Positions 23,578 through 23,675 of a DNA stretch of 23,675 nt are shown piece after piece. Below the pieces are notes generated by a model. That model was given only the letters and a program-made list of their open reading frames with translations. It had not been told where the DNA came from and did not search any database. The first letter of the stretch is position 1; each line of letters starts with the position of its first letter. Origin of the DNA: an uncultured Clostridia bacterium (GTDB lineage Bacteria > Bacillota > Clostridia > Peptostreptococcales > Anaerovoracaceae); contig CAKQUI010000020.1 in the NCBI GenBank assembly GCA_934277495.1, forward strand, positions 1 to 23,675, given 5' to 3'. The translations under genes and the position numbers were made by a program.

Positions 23578-23622
23578 ATTATGTAGGAAATATCGTTTGT
23601 AAGCGCCTAATAACATGATGCC

Positions 23623-23652
23623 TTGTTTTGTGCCATTCGAATCGGTTAAAAT
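23623..23652 (+). promoter_or_regulatory. Possible promoter at right edge
   Basis: TTGTTT (23623-23628), 18 nt, TAAAAT (23647-23652). It may serve a gene beginning beyond the window. Nothing else is recognisable in the last ~100 bases. Confidence 0.3.
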
Positions 23653-23675
23653 ACAGTCAGGTCATTTGCTGGCCT

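Overview
The window looks like chromosome from an anaerobic, low-to-moderate GC Bacillota, most likely a member of Clostridia. The grounds are heavy use of ATA (Ile) and AGA/AGG (Arg) codons, strong AGGAG-type ribosome binding sites, several TTG/GTG starts, a hybrid cluster protein with the short cysteine spacing of strict anaerobes, a stand-alone oxaloacetate decarboxylase alpha-type carboxyltransferase, and two families usually linked to spore formers (YlmC/YmxH-type PRC-barrel, TepA). A family XIII / Anaerovoracaceae-type organism is a guess only. No tRNA, rRNA, insertion sequence or CRISPR array was seen.

Layout. (1) 1-2338: a DUF2284 metal-binding protein whose codon use differs from its neighbours, an unrecognised 197-aa protein, a 390-bp AT-rich noncoding stretch carrying a cluster of DnaA-box matches, and a GNAT acetyltransferase with a TTG start. 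(2) 2441-4713: a near-consensus promoter driving the carboxyltransferase after a ~120-nt leader, then an O6-alkylguanine-DNA alkyltransferase. (3) 4917-10719, minus strand: hybrid cluster protein (hcp), an iron-sulfur-flavoprotein-like flavodoxin, then a three-gene set read as LuxR-type regulator, nitrilase-superfamily amidohydrolase and PuuP-like amino acid/polyamine permease. (4) 11141-14624: mtnA, a PRC-barrel protein divergent from tepA, and an orphan CpaE/TadZ-like ATPase lacking both Walker A lysines. (5) 14620-23502: a phosphate-centred block of two tandem Na+/Pi cotransporters with PhoU-like tails, each preceded by three 11-bp-spaced TTAACA-like repeats (candidate Pho boxes), then a PhoB/PhoR two-component pair, a CPA2 cation/proton antiporter with two RCK_C domains, and an EutH-family transporter.

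How the genes may work together. Region 5 reads as one functional unit: PhoR senses phosphate limitation, PhoB binds the repeats, and the two symporters bring in phosphate with Na+. No pstSCAB or separate phoU gene lies in the window, and the PhoR has almost no extracytoplasmic domain and no visible HAMP or PAS domain. The PhoU-like tails on the transporters could therefore be the signalling link, which is the main hypothesis offered here. The antiporter and EutH follow phoR with short gaps and no clear terminator, so they may be co-transcribed and tie ion balance and ethanolamine-type uptake to the phosphate response. Region 3 pairs nitrosative/oxidative stress functions (hcp, flavoprotein) with a probable uptake-and-hydrolysis cassette for an amide or polyamine-like substrate.
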